Assembly (NCBI GenBank): GCA_036365515.1
Contig: CM070877.1
Span: 67,242,022-67,306,021 of the forward strand
DNA from: Torymus aiolomorphi
Taxonomy: Eukaryota; Arthropoda; Insecta; Hymenoptera; Torymidae
Length of the DNA stretch: 64,000 nt
Direction: 5' to 3'
The position numbers and the translations under genes were made by a program. Shown one piece after another: positions 11,790-24,182 of this stretch; position 1 is the first letter of the stretch; each line of letters starts with the position of its first letter. The notes below the pieces were generated by a model, which saw only the letters and a list, made by a program, of their open reading frames with translations, ran no database searches and had not been told where the DNA came from.

Positions 11790-13190
11790 ATATTACAATT
11801 TTTAACAAAAATATCCATTCGTATTTTATATTATTTTATATTACCTTATTTCAATACATAAAATGCAATTTATGCCAATATTCCAGGATTAATCAGAATG
11901 AAACCAATTGTTGACTAGGAAGAATGGTTTATTGATTAAAATTATTCAATTTGAAGTCCAATGTGAAGAATATTTCATAATTATATTGATCAATTAGTCC
12001 TTAATATCCAAAATCCCATTAAAAATAATTGATGTGATAGCTTCATGTTTTGATTTTGGCATAACGAGCTGAACTATCTTGCCTATCTTCTGCATCCTGA
12101 AGCATTATAAAAAAAAGACACAAAGCTTCATTCTTTACACAATGAAACACTGTAAAAAAACAAAATTATACATATCTGATGGGGTATATTTATGAAATTC
12201 TCTTAAGCTGTCCTTTTCATGTTAGTCATAGGCTTGAATATGGCTGATCTTTGACACACACGCACACGTACACGCACACGCACACGCATACGCACACACA
12301 CACACACACATACACACACACACACATACACACACACACACACACATACACACACACACACACACTGAAAACTTTTTTTCCTTTTTGTTAGTCTTTTATC
12401 GAGAAATTGCTCCATTTCATTGTTAAAACATTATCTGTAAAACACAAAACAATTAGTTTGTTACAAATAAAAAACGTCAACTGTCACCGATTACGAAATA
12501 AAGGTTTTTGTTGTCTGCTGTTAATATTATGTTCGGAAGGGGTAGTCTAATCGATTCGACTGTAGTCGATGAAAGAATCGATAGTGTATAGTTCAATTAA
12601 AAGTGTAGAGATGGTACCACTTGAACATCAACTATGGATTCCATTGTAAAGAAGGTGGGTATACTTATAGCAGGTTATGTGGATTATACCTTATGCTTCA
12701 TCAGAACATATGATAATATGATGTGTTGACATTCTATGTGTTACATTTTTTACAATTTTAAAATGAAAGAAATTATTTTTGTTCTTAAATTATGGGCGAT
12801 TTGATCATAATGAAGTAAGTAATATTATTATCTTCTTTTTATGTTGATGTAAAATAATTTTATGTTTGTTGATTTAAATGTATAAATACAATTATTCAAA
12901 AAATGTCTGCGTAGGAAATTAAAAAAAAAAATTGTTACGTTATTAAAAATATCTAATTTCCAATATTAATCTAATTTTTATCTGATCTGCAATGCATTAA
13001 ATTTTTTTTTAATTATTTCAAGATTATTAGAAGATTATTTAATAAATATAAAATAATTTTTAATTTATAATATATGTATTTATAGAGAAAATATAAATTG
13101 CACATCGGATATTAAACATTCCTGAAGAACAATTCACATTTTGAAAGATGCTACATGTTATAATAACAACGGAAGCAGGAAGACGAACGA
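11790..13190. other. AT-rich stretch with an imperfect CA microsatellite (12253-12366)
   Basis: No gene recognised. The only structure is the interrupted CA/CG-CA repeat; the Cys-Val frame on the minus strand is a by-product of it. Confidence 0.6.
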
Positions 13191-15763
13191 CATCAAGAGC
13201 ACTTGCTAAACTGAAGAGAGCCACATGAATATTTATTGAGTCTTTTTTCTGGAAAGCAGACTTCCTTCACATTCATAAAAACATCTCTGTCAGTGACGAG
13301 TTTTGCCGCAAACCAAGAGTACTGAATCAGTGCAAGAATTTTGACTGCATCGTCTCGGGTATTTAATTGACGATCTGTCTGTCTCAAATCTGTACAGTTT
13401 TGTAATTTTTTCACAAAATACTTTATCTACCTGTGCATGTATACATCTAGTGGTTTTCACAGTGGCGTACAATTGAGTGGAATTATCTTCAGACTACATG
13501 AAGATTCTCCATTTTCATTTTTGAAGTCCTCATGTAATGCTTTTTTGGTATGTCCGCTCCACGAATCCAAGATAAGTGTGAAGTTTTTCTTCTCAACATA
13601 AGGTTTGTAACGGCAGGCGCGTCTGTGTGTGTATGTGCGCGAACACGGAGCTCGGATCGAGCCGATCTCCGACGCACGGTATACACACAGTAAACATAAA
13701 CATACCGCGGCCTTGGAGAAGGCAAGGCCGACAATTCCGGCATGAGAACTCGCAAACAGAGTCGGGCTTGTCCTCGTATTTCTGCGGGGGCTTGCGTGTG
13801 TGTGTGTAGTTGCTCGCACGTGTAGCTGTGCGAAAAGTACCGAGCGCAACTACGACACACAATAAGCTCCGAAATGAAAACTCGCGACAACCTTGCGCGA
13901 GGGGGAAGGAGAGCGAGAGATAGAGCCCGGCAGTATCGCTCCTGCTGTAGCTAAGAGAGCTGCTCGATTCCCGTGCGCGAAGACTTGGAGAGAGAGTCAC
14001 ACGAGAGACAGTGTAGTGCACGAGAGGGATAGAAAGAGAGAGAGCGAGTGAGCGGTGCAATAGTGCAGCGAAGGAGAGAGATGCAGCACGGCGCCGAGAG
14101 CCGCGTTCCCTCGTGGCTGAGAGAGAGGGAGAGAGCCACGCTCAACCACGGCCGAGAGTGCAAGTGAGATAGAGAGAGAGGGAGCACCGCGGCCGAAGCC
14201 AGCTACGGCCGAGCCGACTCGCGGGAGCGAGAGAGAGAGAGAAAGCGAGAGCCCCGCGGCCGAGAGAAGAAGAAAGAGAAAGAGAGAGAGACAGAGACGC
14301 CGCTGCGCACGGCAGCCGACACGCCGAGAGGGTCCGCTCCAGCCCTGACTATAGGCTACGGAGGTAAGTCCTGGCCAGGCGATCGCGTGCTCCCCCCGCG
14401 GACGACGAGCGTCCGGGGAGCGAGACCCGCGCGAGCGAGCGAGGCCGCCGACGCGCGGCGATCGGCCTACGTCGGCGCGAGCCGCTTTTGCGCGTACGTG
14501 TGTGCGACCGCGCACACATGTACTTCGCGTGCGCGGGCGCACCACCCGAATCGGCGCGTATCTAGAGTATGCGCTGCGCGTGTAAATAGTGAACAGCCTC
14601 CAGGGGAAATAAAGATAATTCGTTGCTTTTATTTGTTCGCGTATTATTTCACGCAGCCTACTTTTAATTCCCTATTCGGTGGCACGGTGAAGAATACCGC
14701 CGGCCTCCGCGGTCGTGAGTACGTAGTACTCGTGTGATAACTGAGCAGCTGGGGCAGCACGCTCGAGAGAGAGCGCGACGATGAAGTCGCGCGTTGTAAT
14801 GGAGCGAAAAGGCGCGGCTGCTGCTGAAAGCAGCCGACGGCGAGCAACAGCACGGAGCTGACGGACCGCTAATCGTCGAGGGTTGGCACGAGTAAGTGCT
14901 CGCGCCTGTCAATTGCTGCGCTGTTCATCGGCAAGTCCGCGTTGAGATATAGCGCATCGAGGACAGCTTTTAGCCCGCTACAGGTTCAATAATATATTTA
15001 TTAAATAATAATACCAAATTGGATGACGAGTTTCCTGATTTGGAGCATATAATGTAAGTATTTTTTTATGCATTAAAATACTCATTTTTTTTCTATTGTT
15101 GGTCCAAATATTCCTGAAACCTTCTGGAGACAAATAAGGACTGACTTTGCGGAGTAGTTTTCCGGAGGCAGTCACAGAATATTGCACAGTATAAAAGTGA
15201 GTGATCTTGTTCAAATCACCAAGATACAGTTCAACTCATTTTTCTCCAGTATGTTCAAATGTTCGTAGCACATTTACCCTGTACTCACAGCCTATTTGAT
15301 CACTATTGATGACTAAATCTAAATTAGTAGTAGATGATACACTCCTAAGTTTAGCTTGAAATTCTGCTGTAGTACGTTCAATTTCTTCAAATGATCTACG
15401 ATCTGTCTATTTGATGTTTTATTTACACTTCTCTGGCTTATGCAGAATTCCTTTTTTAAGTGATTTATCCAAGCAGCAGAAGCATTCAAGTGACATGACA
15501 GGAAATTGCATGGCTCCCTGTAGAGCCCATGTTCGGAGATCTGTTTCTACATGCTCTTTTCATTCTCGAGCTTCTACAAACCTATCATATATCCACTTTT
15601 TAATGGCTTGCATTTGATCGTACTGCGTAACATCATTGATAATTTCTCTTTTCCATCTTGACAGCTCATCTAGTCTAGACACGAATTTACCTCCATGGAT
15701 TTTCATCGTGCTGTAACTCCAATTCGGGTGCTCTCTTTTTAAATTGACTATCTCAATCATTTT
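13190..15763 (-). pseudogene. DDE transposase pseudogene (CENP-B/pogo-like), split by a solo LTR
   Basis: Read on the minus strand from 15763. An N-terminal helical segment (REHPNWSYSTMKIHG, then LSRWKREI and WIYDRFVEARE) leads into LVINSDQIGCEYRVN, the first catalytic-Asp block, then YTVQYSVTASGKLLRKVSPY. After the inserted LTR come FTLILDSWSGHTKKAL (second Asp), SCSLKIIPLNCTPL, and a C-terminus with YSWFAAKL, NVKEVCFP and SCGSLQFSKCS. The family assignment is from wording I associate with CENP-B/pogo-type DDE proteins in insects and nematodes. There are at least four in-frame stops plus frameshifts, so it is dead. No terminal repeats were identified. Confidence 0.75.
13606..14982 (+). mobile_element. 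Solo LTR (1377 bp), 4-bp target duplication GGTT
   Basis: GC-rich block that interrupts the transposase pseudogene exactly between two adjacent coding segments. It starts TGTAACGG and ends CCGCTACA (imperfect 8-bp terminal inverted repeat, TG...CA ends) and is flanked by GGTT at 13602-13605 and 14983-14986. AATAAA occurs on the plus strand at 14609. No internal gag/pol exists, so this is a solo LTR left by LTR-LTR recombination, most likely Ty3/gypsy type from the 4-bp duplication. The long minus-strand frames inside it are not genes. Confidence 0.8.
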
Positions 15764-16120
15764 TCCAAGTGATACAATATCTTATTTTGACTTTTTAGGC
15801 ATGACCGCTGATGTATGTATGTCTGTACGCCCGTATGTACTCAAGTTTCTCGATTATCTCAATAAATTTTTAACCGATTCCATCGGGATTGCGGGAAAAT
15901 ACTCCTCTAATTATACCCAAGTGCTGGTTCTCTATTGAGATAAATCGATGAAAAATTAAAAAAATGCGAGCACAAAGAAAGTTTAGAAAAATTAATTTTA
16001 ACCTAATATGTACAGGTCTATCTGATAAAAATAATTGAAATACACCTTTTTTCCTGTTCAACACTTTTTTCTACGAGCAATATTTGCCAAGATAACTGCG
16101 AAAAACGGAAAAAAAGTTAA

Positions 16121-16640
16121 AAATGGACGATTTTCGGCTATAACTTAACAGGATTTGATTTGACACAAAAATGTTAAATACAAAAATTGTAGATAATATT
16201 TAAACAAAACTTTTTCCTATTTAACATTTTCATGTAAAATTAACTCCTGACGAGTTAGACTTATAAAAACGATTTTAAACGCCAAAATATACATAAAATG
16301 GACGATTTTCGGCTATAACTTGACAGGATTTTATTTCACACAAATTATAAATGTAAAAGTTGTAGACTATAAAAAAAACTTTTTCCCGTTTAAAATTTTC
16401 ATGTGCAATCAATTCCTAATGAGCTAATACGATAAAATCGATTTTAAACGCCTAAATATACATAAAATGGACGATTTTCCTCTATAACTTGACAGGATTT
16501 AAATTTACACAAAAATGTTAAATACAAAGGTTGTAGATATAATAAAACAAAACTTTTTCCTATTTAACATTTTCATGTAATATCTATTCCTGATGATCTA
16601 AACCTATATAAACATGATTTTAACGCCTCAATCCACCTTA
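16121..16640 (+). repeat. Tandem repeat, three copies of about 170-175 bp
   Basis: Units start at 16121, 16296 and 16465 with AAATGGACGATTTT, and share TATAACTTGACAGGATTT, a CTTTTTCC(T)(A)TTTAA block and ACGATTTTAAACGCC. Diverged related DNA occurs at 15945-16120, and a fragment at 18830-18880. Confidence 0.9.
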
Positions 16641-16867
16641 TATAGTCAATTACCGCTTATTAACAAAATTTGATTTAACGCAGATGTATTCAATACAATG
16701 ACTACAAATAAGATCGGATAAATCAATAAAATATTCAAAAAATGATATCATTATAAAAATATAATAATAAGATATCAAATATCAATTGATGTTGAACAAA
16801 AAGAATCAAAATTACGTAATATTAAATAAATACATATTAAAGTAATATCATATTTACAAAAAAAAAA

Positions 16868-17201
16868 TTGTGTAATGTATGTGCTGAATATTTAATATAG
16901 ATTTTGTAACATGGCAAATTGACGTATAAAAAGAATGTAATATACTAGCTGACTGTCAGTGTCACAGTACCGTAAAAAACCATTAGATAGTCAAGTCTCA
17001 CTGGGTAGTCTGCAAAATACATAATGATGTATTTTAATGTCATTATGTATTTCGCAGACAACTCAGCGAGACTTATCTATCTAATTGTTTCCTACCAGAC
17101 TGTAAGACTGATAGACAACTAGTATGTACATTACAATCTTTGTATATGATAATTTTCCATGTTACAATATCTATATTAAATACAGCACATACATTACACA
17201 A
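16868..17201. repeat. Foldback element (MITE-like), arms about 165 bp
   Basis: Nearly palindromic: TTGTGTAATGTATGTGCTG at the left is mirrored by CAGCACATACATTACACAA at the right. Inner landmarks (TTGTAACATGG, ACTAG, CAATTAGATAGATAAGTCTC-type, CTGCAAAATACATAATG) pair throughout, with a centre near 17035. There is no coding capacity; it is probably a non-autonomous DNA element. Confidence 0.85.
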
Positions 17202-17333
17202 GAGCTTCTTTTTGTAAATATTAACAAGTATTAAATTACAGCAAACCCCGTGAGGCGAGTTTTTATGTCCTAGCTAAACTTATAAATTAACCTGACTAAT
17301 CTACCCAGTAATAGAAACGTACCCGTAGCGTAC

Positions 17334-18362
17334 CTAAACACTGCACACATACACTTTACTTTTAAAATTTGTCCCTATTCCCTTATTACTTATTCCCTCA
17401 CATTCAGAAGCACTTACACTTAAATGAACTGCTGGAGCTGCAGAGGCAACAAAGTAGAGCTGGCTGGTCCAGGTTGGCGCTACTTCAAGGACATCAGTCT
17501 GTTTAGAATAATAGGCCACACTATCTGCTGGAAGAGAAGGACTGGTGGAGACCTTCACTCCTTTCACTGTCGGGTACCTCAGCTTGGGTTCAGCTAAGGC
17601 ACAAGCAACAGATTAACTATATAGACAGTCACTAGTGTGGGAGCCAAGCTGGGAGAGTTGATCACCTAAAAACCACATTTGGATAATAAATAGATCATAC
17701 GAATAGGCAATATGAATTATATAATCAACAACGAGAAAACTGATAAAAGACTTAATTAAACTAAAATTTCAACTTTCATTACAAATTGAGAATCTTCTAT
17801 GAGAACCTACTATACTTATTAAGCATTTGTATATGTTTGTGTAATTTTCTTAAATCTTGTGATTTTCAAATATGATTCATTGTAACCACTGAAAAACAAC
17901 ATTGTAAAATTGAGACATATAATTATTTTAAGCATATTAATTAATTTTATGCTAATGCTATTTTGTAATATAACATTTATAATATAATAAAATGTAACTA
18001 ATAAAAGCCTGTAAAAGGCTTAGAAGTTTTAATAAAAATAAAAAAATCGATGATGCAGACAATATTACCATACTCAAGAGACAGTCTGCGCAGCAATGCC
18101 CGCAGTTTGCTCCTATCAGTCCTGTCATTGCTACAGATACCTGCAACAAGAGAAAAGAACCTTCAGCCCACCCATCAGAGAGGTTAGAACCGAGAAAGAG
18201 CTTACCAAATCTACTTCAGTCATCGATCCCGCTACCTTGTTGTCTCCGAGGAGTCACCACCACCCGTTGAACACGACGAGGGGGACAACATCCACTAGGA
18301 CGCCGTACTACAGCAGCCGCTGTCGTCGCTGGGAAATAAGCAGACGCCGGGCGATTGTTCAT
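17334..18362 (-). CDS. Hypothetical three-exon gene
   Basis: Model: exon 1 18362-18236 (ATG, 42 codons plus one base, donor GTAGCG); exon 2 18140-18069 (acceptor TTTTCTCTTGTTGCAG, donor GTAATA); exon 3 from 17593 (acceptor GCCTTAG), either running to a stop at 17334 or leaving at a GTAAGT donor after 17418. Phases agree at both junctions and stay open. The product starts MNNRPASAYFPATTAAAVVR (Ala/Arg/Pro-rich), then a charged helix with DRTDRSKLRALLRRLSLEY, then a Ser/Thr/Val-rich segment with VKGVKVSTSPSLPADSVAYY. I do not recognise a family. The exon 1 donor is weak and a GTAAGC donor lies 48 bp downstream, so the 5' end may differ. GC-rich DNA upstream (18370-18520) would fit a promoter. 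Confidence 0.42.
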
Positions 18363-18569
18363 CACAGACACACGCGTAGTGCGCACGCAGCCATCACGCC
18401 TGCGGCAATAGCAATAGCACCTATTTCGCGCGTTCGCTCATGCACGCGGCAGCCGGCCCCAAAGTCAAGGCGCGAAGGCAGAAAAGAAGAGCCAGATAAC
18501 CAGATTGCCGTTGTCGAGTGCTCTAGTGTTGAGCATTTTCTTTATTCTCTCTCCTTTCGGCCGTATTAG

Positions 18570-19610
18570 TATATGTGTGTGTTGTGTATAATATATACAT
18601 ATTATGTAATTATATAGGAATACCCGCAAACATTGTTTTCCCCTGTAGTTAACGTTAATTCATTCAACGTGTTGCGTGAACAGTTAGCTAGAGCTCAACT
18701 TTCGTTAAAACTGTATAAAATGTACCTTTGAATTTTTTTTATTAACCAGAAGTGTTGAAGTTTTCATTTCTCCCACCCTATAGTTAATGACTAAACACAC
18801 CTAAAACAGTAGTTTTCCGTATACTATTCAAAAAAATTTCAGGTAATATCAATTCCTAAAGAGCTAAGCCTGTGAAAAACGATTTTTTTATTATGATAAA
18901 AATGATGAAAATAAAGTATTATAAATTTTACAATAGCAAAATTGTAAGATTCTCCTGAGTATTGCGGTCGTGTCTATTATGTAAAAACGAAGTTTGTACA
19001 TAGTGCGGGGGAGAGCGACGAGCGAAGCGAGGAGCACGTTTGTGTGGGGCGCGAAGGGGTTGGCGTGCCGAGCGCAGCGAGACATGCAGGGGGGCACAGC
19101 CCCCCTAGTTTTCTTCAGGCTCGTAGTCAGAACTTGTCTCACTTGATCTAGTTTGGGATTCTATAAAAAAGTAATTAGTATGTGCAGTATTTTTTAACAT
19201 TTGCCATGTTGAATTTGAACAATTTTATTGTTTCTTTTTGTAAATGTGAAACTGAAAATTTTAATTACAATTGGTAATTCAATAAATTATTTACCTTTAA
19301 AATTATATTCTAAATAATTAATAAAATGTTCTTACCAGAAGAGGCATTATTGCCTGAAGTTGAGTCAGGGACTCAGTCCCTGAGGAGGAGCCGGAGCGGG
19401 CTCGAAACGTTGGGCAATTGGGCAATTTGGTGGTGGGGGCAGTCAGATAGTCCTTTGCTAATAAAGGTTTTTTTCCAGGTTTTAATTAAGTTTTTATTTC
19501 AGATTCTGCGGGGGTGATTATAAGCAAGGGCAATCTGACTGCCATAAATATTAATTAGTTTAATTTAATTTATAAAACTGTAAGACCGATGGAAAAATTC
19601 TCATCAGTTC
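18570..19610. other. Non-coding; GC-rich hairpin and ribozyme-like motif
   Basis: AT-rich except for 19005-19110, which has the GCGAAGCGAGG-type GC-rich repeat and a short hairpin GGGGGGC-ACA-GCCCCCC, and 19340-19420 (see the hammerhead-like entry). Inverted GGCAGTCAGAT / ATCTGACTGCC at 19436 and 19531 frames a small element end. No gene seen. Confidence 0.5.
19375..19412 (+). ncRNA. Hammerhead-ribozyme-like core (degenerate?)
   Basis: CTGAGGA fits the conserved CUGANGA box. It is followed by a stem II candidate (GAGCC, loop, GGCTC) and then GAAAC. Upstream, GGGAC-TCA-GTCCC could form stem I after a GTC. Stem III pairing is weak, so activity is doubtful. Such cores are known in Penelope-like elements and small retrozyme-like repeats; the flanking DNA may be the tail of one. 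Confidence 0.3.
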
Positions 19611-19880
19611 ACTAAAATATGTCATATTTAAAAAAATAAAAATACTTTGTGGTTTGTTTACAGGCATAAAAGCAAGGTTTAGCCGCCAAATGAGTGATTT
19701 GAGGTGAAAAACCCACTTAATTTTTAAAAAATTGAATCTCTAATAATTAAAAATTATGAATGCGTTGGGGTCTGGGATTGTACAGCCTTTCATTTTTATA
19801 CGTAAGAAGTCATATTCTACAACCTGGAGTGAATCCATTACCCAGATCTTGTATACACTCCTCGTTAGTCTATATTTTTA
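19610..19880 (-). repeat. Dispersed repeat, copy B (inverted relative to 11.5 kb)
   Basis: Reverse-complement relative of 11510-11787. Similarity ends at TTTTAGT on the inner side and near the GTGTATAC...AATA block on the outer side. Confidence 0.85.
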
Positions 19881-20118
19881 AACTCAATAACGTTGTATAT
19901 TTTCCCATATAATAATCTGACTTAAATTTAAAGTATGGTAACGGGCGCCGATATAAGTTATGAGAATCACGTATACTGCGTTGCGAGTTTCGAATCTCGC
20001 GCGCTTGCACGTATCGTGAGGGATAGCGCACCACGCGGCGCGCGAATGAGGCAGATGGAGAAGAAGACGAAGCGCCGCGCCGCTACCGATGCGACGTCGC
20101 GGCCATGTTGATTCTCGC

Positions 20119-21149
<1,031 letters not shown>

Positions 21150-22880
21150 GTATATTACTACTTATATTTATTTAGAATTTCTTTTGAACCTTTTTAAATT
21201 TGAATTCCCGCTCGTCCTGTTGGTAAGTGTGATAGCGTTGTTGTCGCTTACCATAGCGGATTGGTGTGCATGCCCGTGCGAGGCCGCGTTGTGTTTCCTC
21301 ATCGTGATATTCTCCACGTGGCTGTCTAGGACCTGTTGCTGCTGACCTTACTTTTAAAACGTTGGAGTATCCGGAGGATCCGGAAATTATGCGAGGAGTA
21401 TCATATTGTTTATTTATTTATTCTATTTATAAATATGAAGTTTTCTCTCTAAACTTGGTTTCCTTATTTCTTAGTACATGCATTATGATGAGAAGTTATG
21501 TTCTCTCATAATTTCTATCTATGAGTTTCGTTACTAGTTAGCGTGATCCATAGGAATTGTGTACCTCGAGTTTTAGGTATATTGTATGTTGTTTGCAAAA
21601 TTAGATATTTATTTCCTTTTCCCATTTTAGTAGGACATCGACTAGGAGATGGCACACATCCAGGATAGAATAATGAGTTCAATCCATGCATTGGAGGTGA
21701 TTTAGTTATTGATTGAAAACTTCAGCAAAGAGTGGATGTTTCCCCCCTTTTATCTCTATTAGCTTTATTGTTATCTTTGTAAGTAGCAACTATTTAATGC
21801 ATGTTAATTTCTCTATGCCTATCCTTCCCGGTAACCGTTCCCTCAACAAGAAATGTTCTCTTTCTGGTGTATATGTCAGTTCTTGGCAAAAGTGGGATAG
21901 TTTTATTGAAAAAAAAAAAAAAAAATAGTATGAGGAAGAAAATTATCCTTGAATTCGTTCCAACAGTTTCTTTGCCTCTTGCCATTATTTCTAGATTTGT
22001 TTTTTTTAATTTTTACAAATTTTCTTTTTTTTTTGGAGAAATTAAGAAGACTCAAGGTTAAGCGTATTCATGCATATAATGAATTTAGTCGAGAGAATTT
22101 GTAACATATAATTTCAATTTATCTATTTTGTTCTAGCGTCTTAACTATTTTTATAGTTATAAATCATTTTTATAATTATAAAGGTGCAACTATTAAAGCT
22201 ATCTTGGTAAAGGATTGTTTGTTTGTTGGAAAAGTGGAAGTTAGATTGAGATTGTATTTGTTATTAATAGTGTACAAGCTTATGTTTGTATGAGTTTTTA
22301 TTTGTTTGTATCGTTACAAGTGTCAATTTCAAAATGTTATATATTTGATTTGATTTGTAATTAACTAAAGATGCATAGAAACTCTAACATGCTATTTTTG
22401 GTTTAAAGTAAGATCTATATATATTGATTTAAAAGTGATAGTCATATGATATCATTTAATTAGTATAACCTATTTTGTTGGTTGAGTTACTGAACCATGC
22501 TGCAGCTCCTGTCCGCAACTAGTTTCTTCTGGTTTGTGGTGATGTTCTACTTGGCTAGACGAATGTATCAATATGTCCTACTTGATCAGGTATGTGAGTT
22601 ACATGATTAGAGTGCATACGGTTTTTTTGTTTTTTTTTGTTCTCTCTTTCTCCTTTTTAATTCGGTTTTCCTTTAGGTAGTCCAGTTAGTACGTCCAGTA
22701 GTACGTCATTTCAGCTTGTGTTGGACAACACAAAATTTCTTTTGATTTTTATTCTTGGATATTGTTCCATTTTCTAAGGAGAAACTTCAGTTTTGAAAAA
22801 ACCCTAAGCTTTTTTTCGCACTTTCAACCGTCATTTTGGATCAGCCATTTTGAAGTCTCATAGCAAAATCGTGATCAACG
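21150..22880. other. AT-rich stretch, nothing recognised
   Basis: Only a poly-A run near 21909-21925 stands out. Short frames here lack codon structure. Confidence 0.6.
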
Positions 22881-23180
22881 GGTGGGTGGTGGGTGGTGGA
22901 TCGCGGTTACTCGGTGGAGGGTACTGGGTGGAGGATACTGGATGGCGGGTACTGGGTGGTTGATACTGAGTGGTTGATACTGGATGATTGATACCGGGTG
23001 GTTGATATCGGGTGGTTGATACCGAGTGGTTGATACTGGGTAGTTGATACTGGATGGTTGGTACTTGGTGGTTGATACTGAGTGATTGGTACTTGGTGGT
23101 TGATACTGGGTGCTTGATACTGGGTGATTGATACTGTGTGTTTGATATTGGGTAATTGGTACTGGGTGGTTGGTTGAGAG
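22880..23180 (+). repeat. Minisatellite of about 14 bp (GATACTGGGTGGTT-like)
   Basis: About 20 imperfect tandem copies of a 14-bp G/T-rich unit, followed by a purine-rich run to 23225. The repetitive TTQYQ-type minus-strand frame across it is an artefact of the repeat. Confidence 0.9.
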
Positions 23181-23644
23181 AGTGAGGGAGCGAGAGAAAG
23201 AGGGGGAAGGAAGGAGGGAGGGAAAGAACGGCGAATAATAATATTCGAGAAATAACTAATAATTATATTTTTGTTTTTCAAATTCAAAGTATATACCGTA
23301 GTAGGTATGCACATTACTGTTAACTGTTGGACATACCTAATACGTGTAATTATTTATATTCAACTTAATCAATAGTTTTGTACCAAAAGCGTTATTTTCA
23401 TTTTTGTTAAATTTGACTTCACAAAATCGAATTATATTCATGATATTTTTCTAAGTAAAATATAAAATAAAAAATATTGAATGTAATTACATACATACAT
23501 ATATATACTTTTTTAATAATTTATATTGAAAAATCCATTAACATTAAATTTATAATTACGGCTCCTGAATAATAATTATTATTATATTGTTGATTGAATA
23601 TTCGTGATTACTATTGCAAATTTATTGCGATTTATGAAAACTTC

Positions 23645-23815
23645 ATTTGAAACATTGAGAACTTACCACGAACATTGAAAACTTACTATGAATATTGAAA
23701 ACTTACCACAAATATATTGAAAACTTACCACGAACATTGAGGACTTACCATGAACATTGAGAACTTACCTTAAACATTGAGAACTTACTACGAACATCGG
23801 AAACTTAAAAATTTA
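23645..23815 (+). repeat. Tandem repeat, 22-24 bp unit (AACATTGARAACTTACYACG-like)
   Basis: Seven to eight imperfect copies within an AT-rich stretch. Confidence 0.9.
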
Positions 23816-24182
23816 ACATTGTGGCGTTGGAATTCCAACATCAAACACATATTGCATTACTGTTAAGAATTTATCATTATTATAGAATTTTGTTACTACT
23901 ATTACTACTGTTGAAAATTTATCATTATATCATTGACATAAATTAAACTTCAGCTCTATTATTAAATATAAGCCTATACGGTTGCACATAATATGTGATT
24001 ATTGTTCAATTTACTAGAATTAACGATCACTGTTTAATATTTTTTATTTTAAGTACCATTTTAAGGACTGTTACGAGTTATAAGGACTGTTATAAGTTAA
24101 TGTATATATTTATTTTGAATTGAAAATTTTTATTAAATCCTTTCTTTAAATCTTTTCACTACTTCATTGTAAAATAATAAAT

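Noticed and set aside
13457..14545. Several long minus-strand ORFs (60-182 aa)
   Set aside because: They overlap each other in different frames inside a GC-rich solo LTR; composition is driven by GA/CT-rich DNA and they show no domain.
18096..18569. 157-aa plus-strand ORF
   Set aside because: No family wording, and it runs antisense over the better-supported phase-consistent exons of the minus-strand gene.
22907..23314. 135-aa minus-strand ORF with a repeated QYQPP/NHP motif
   Set aside because: Produced by the 14-bp minisatellite; no start context and no relatives recognised.
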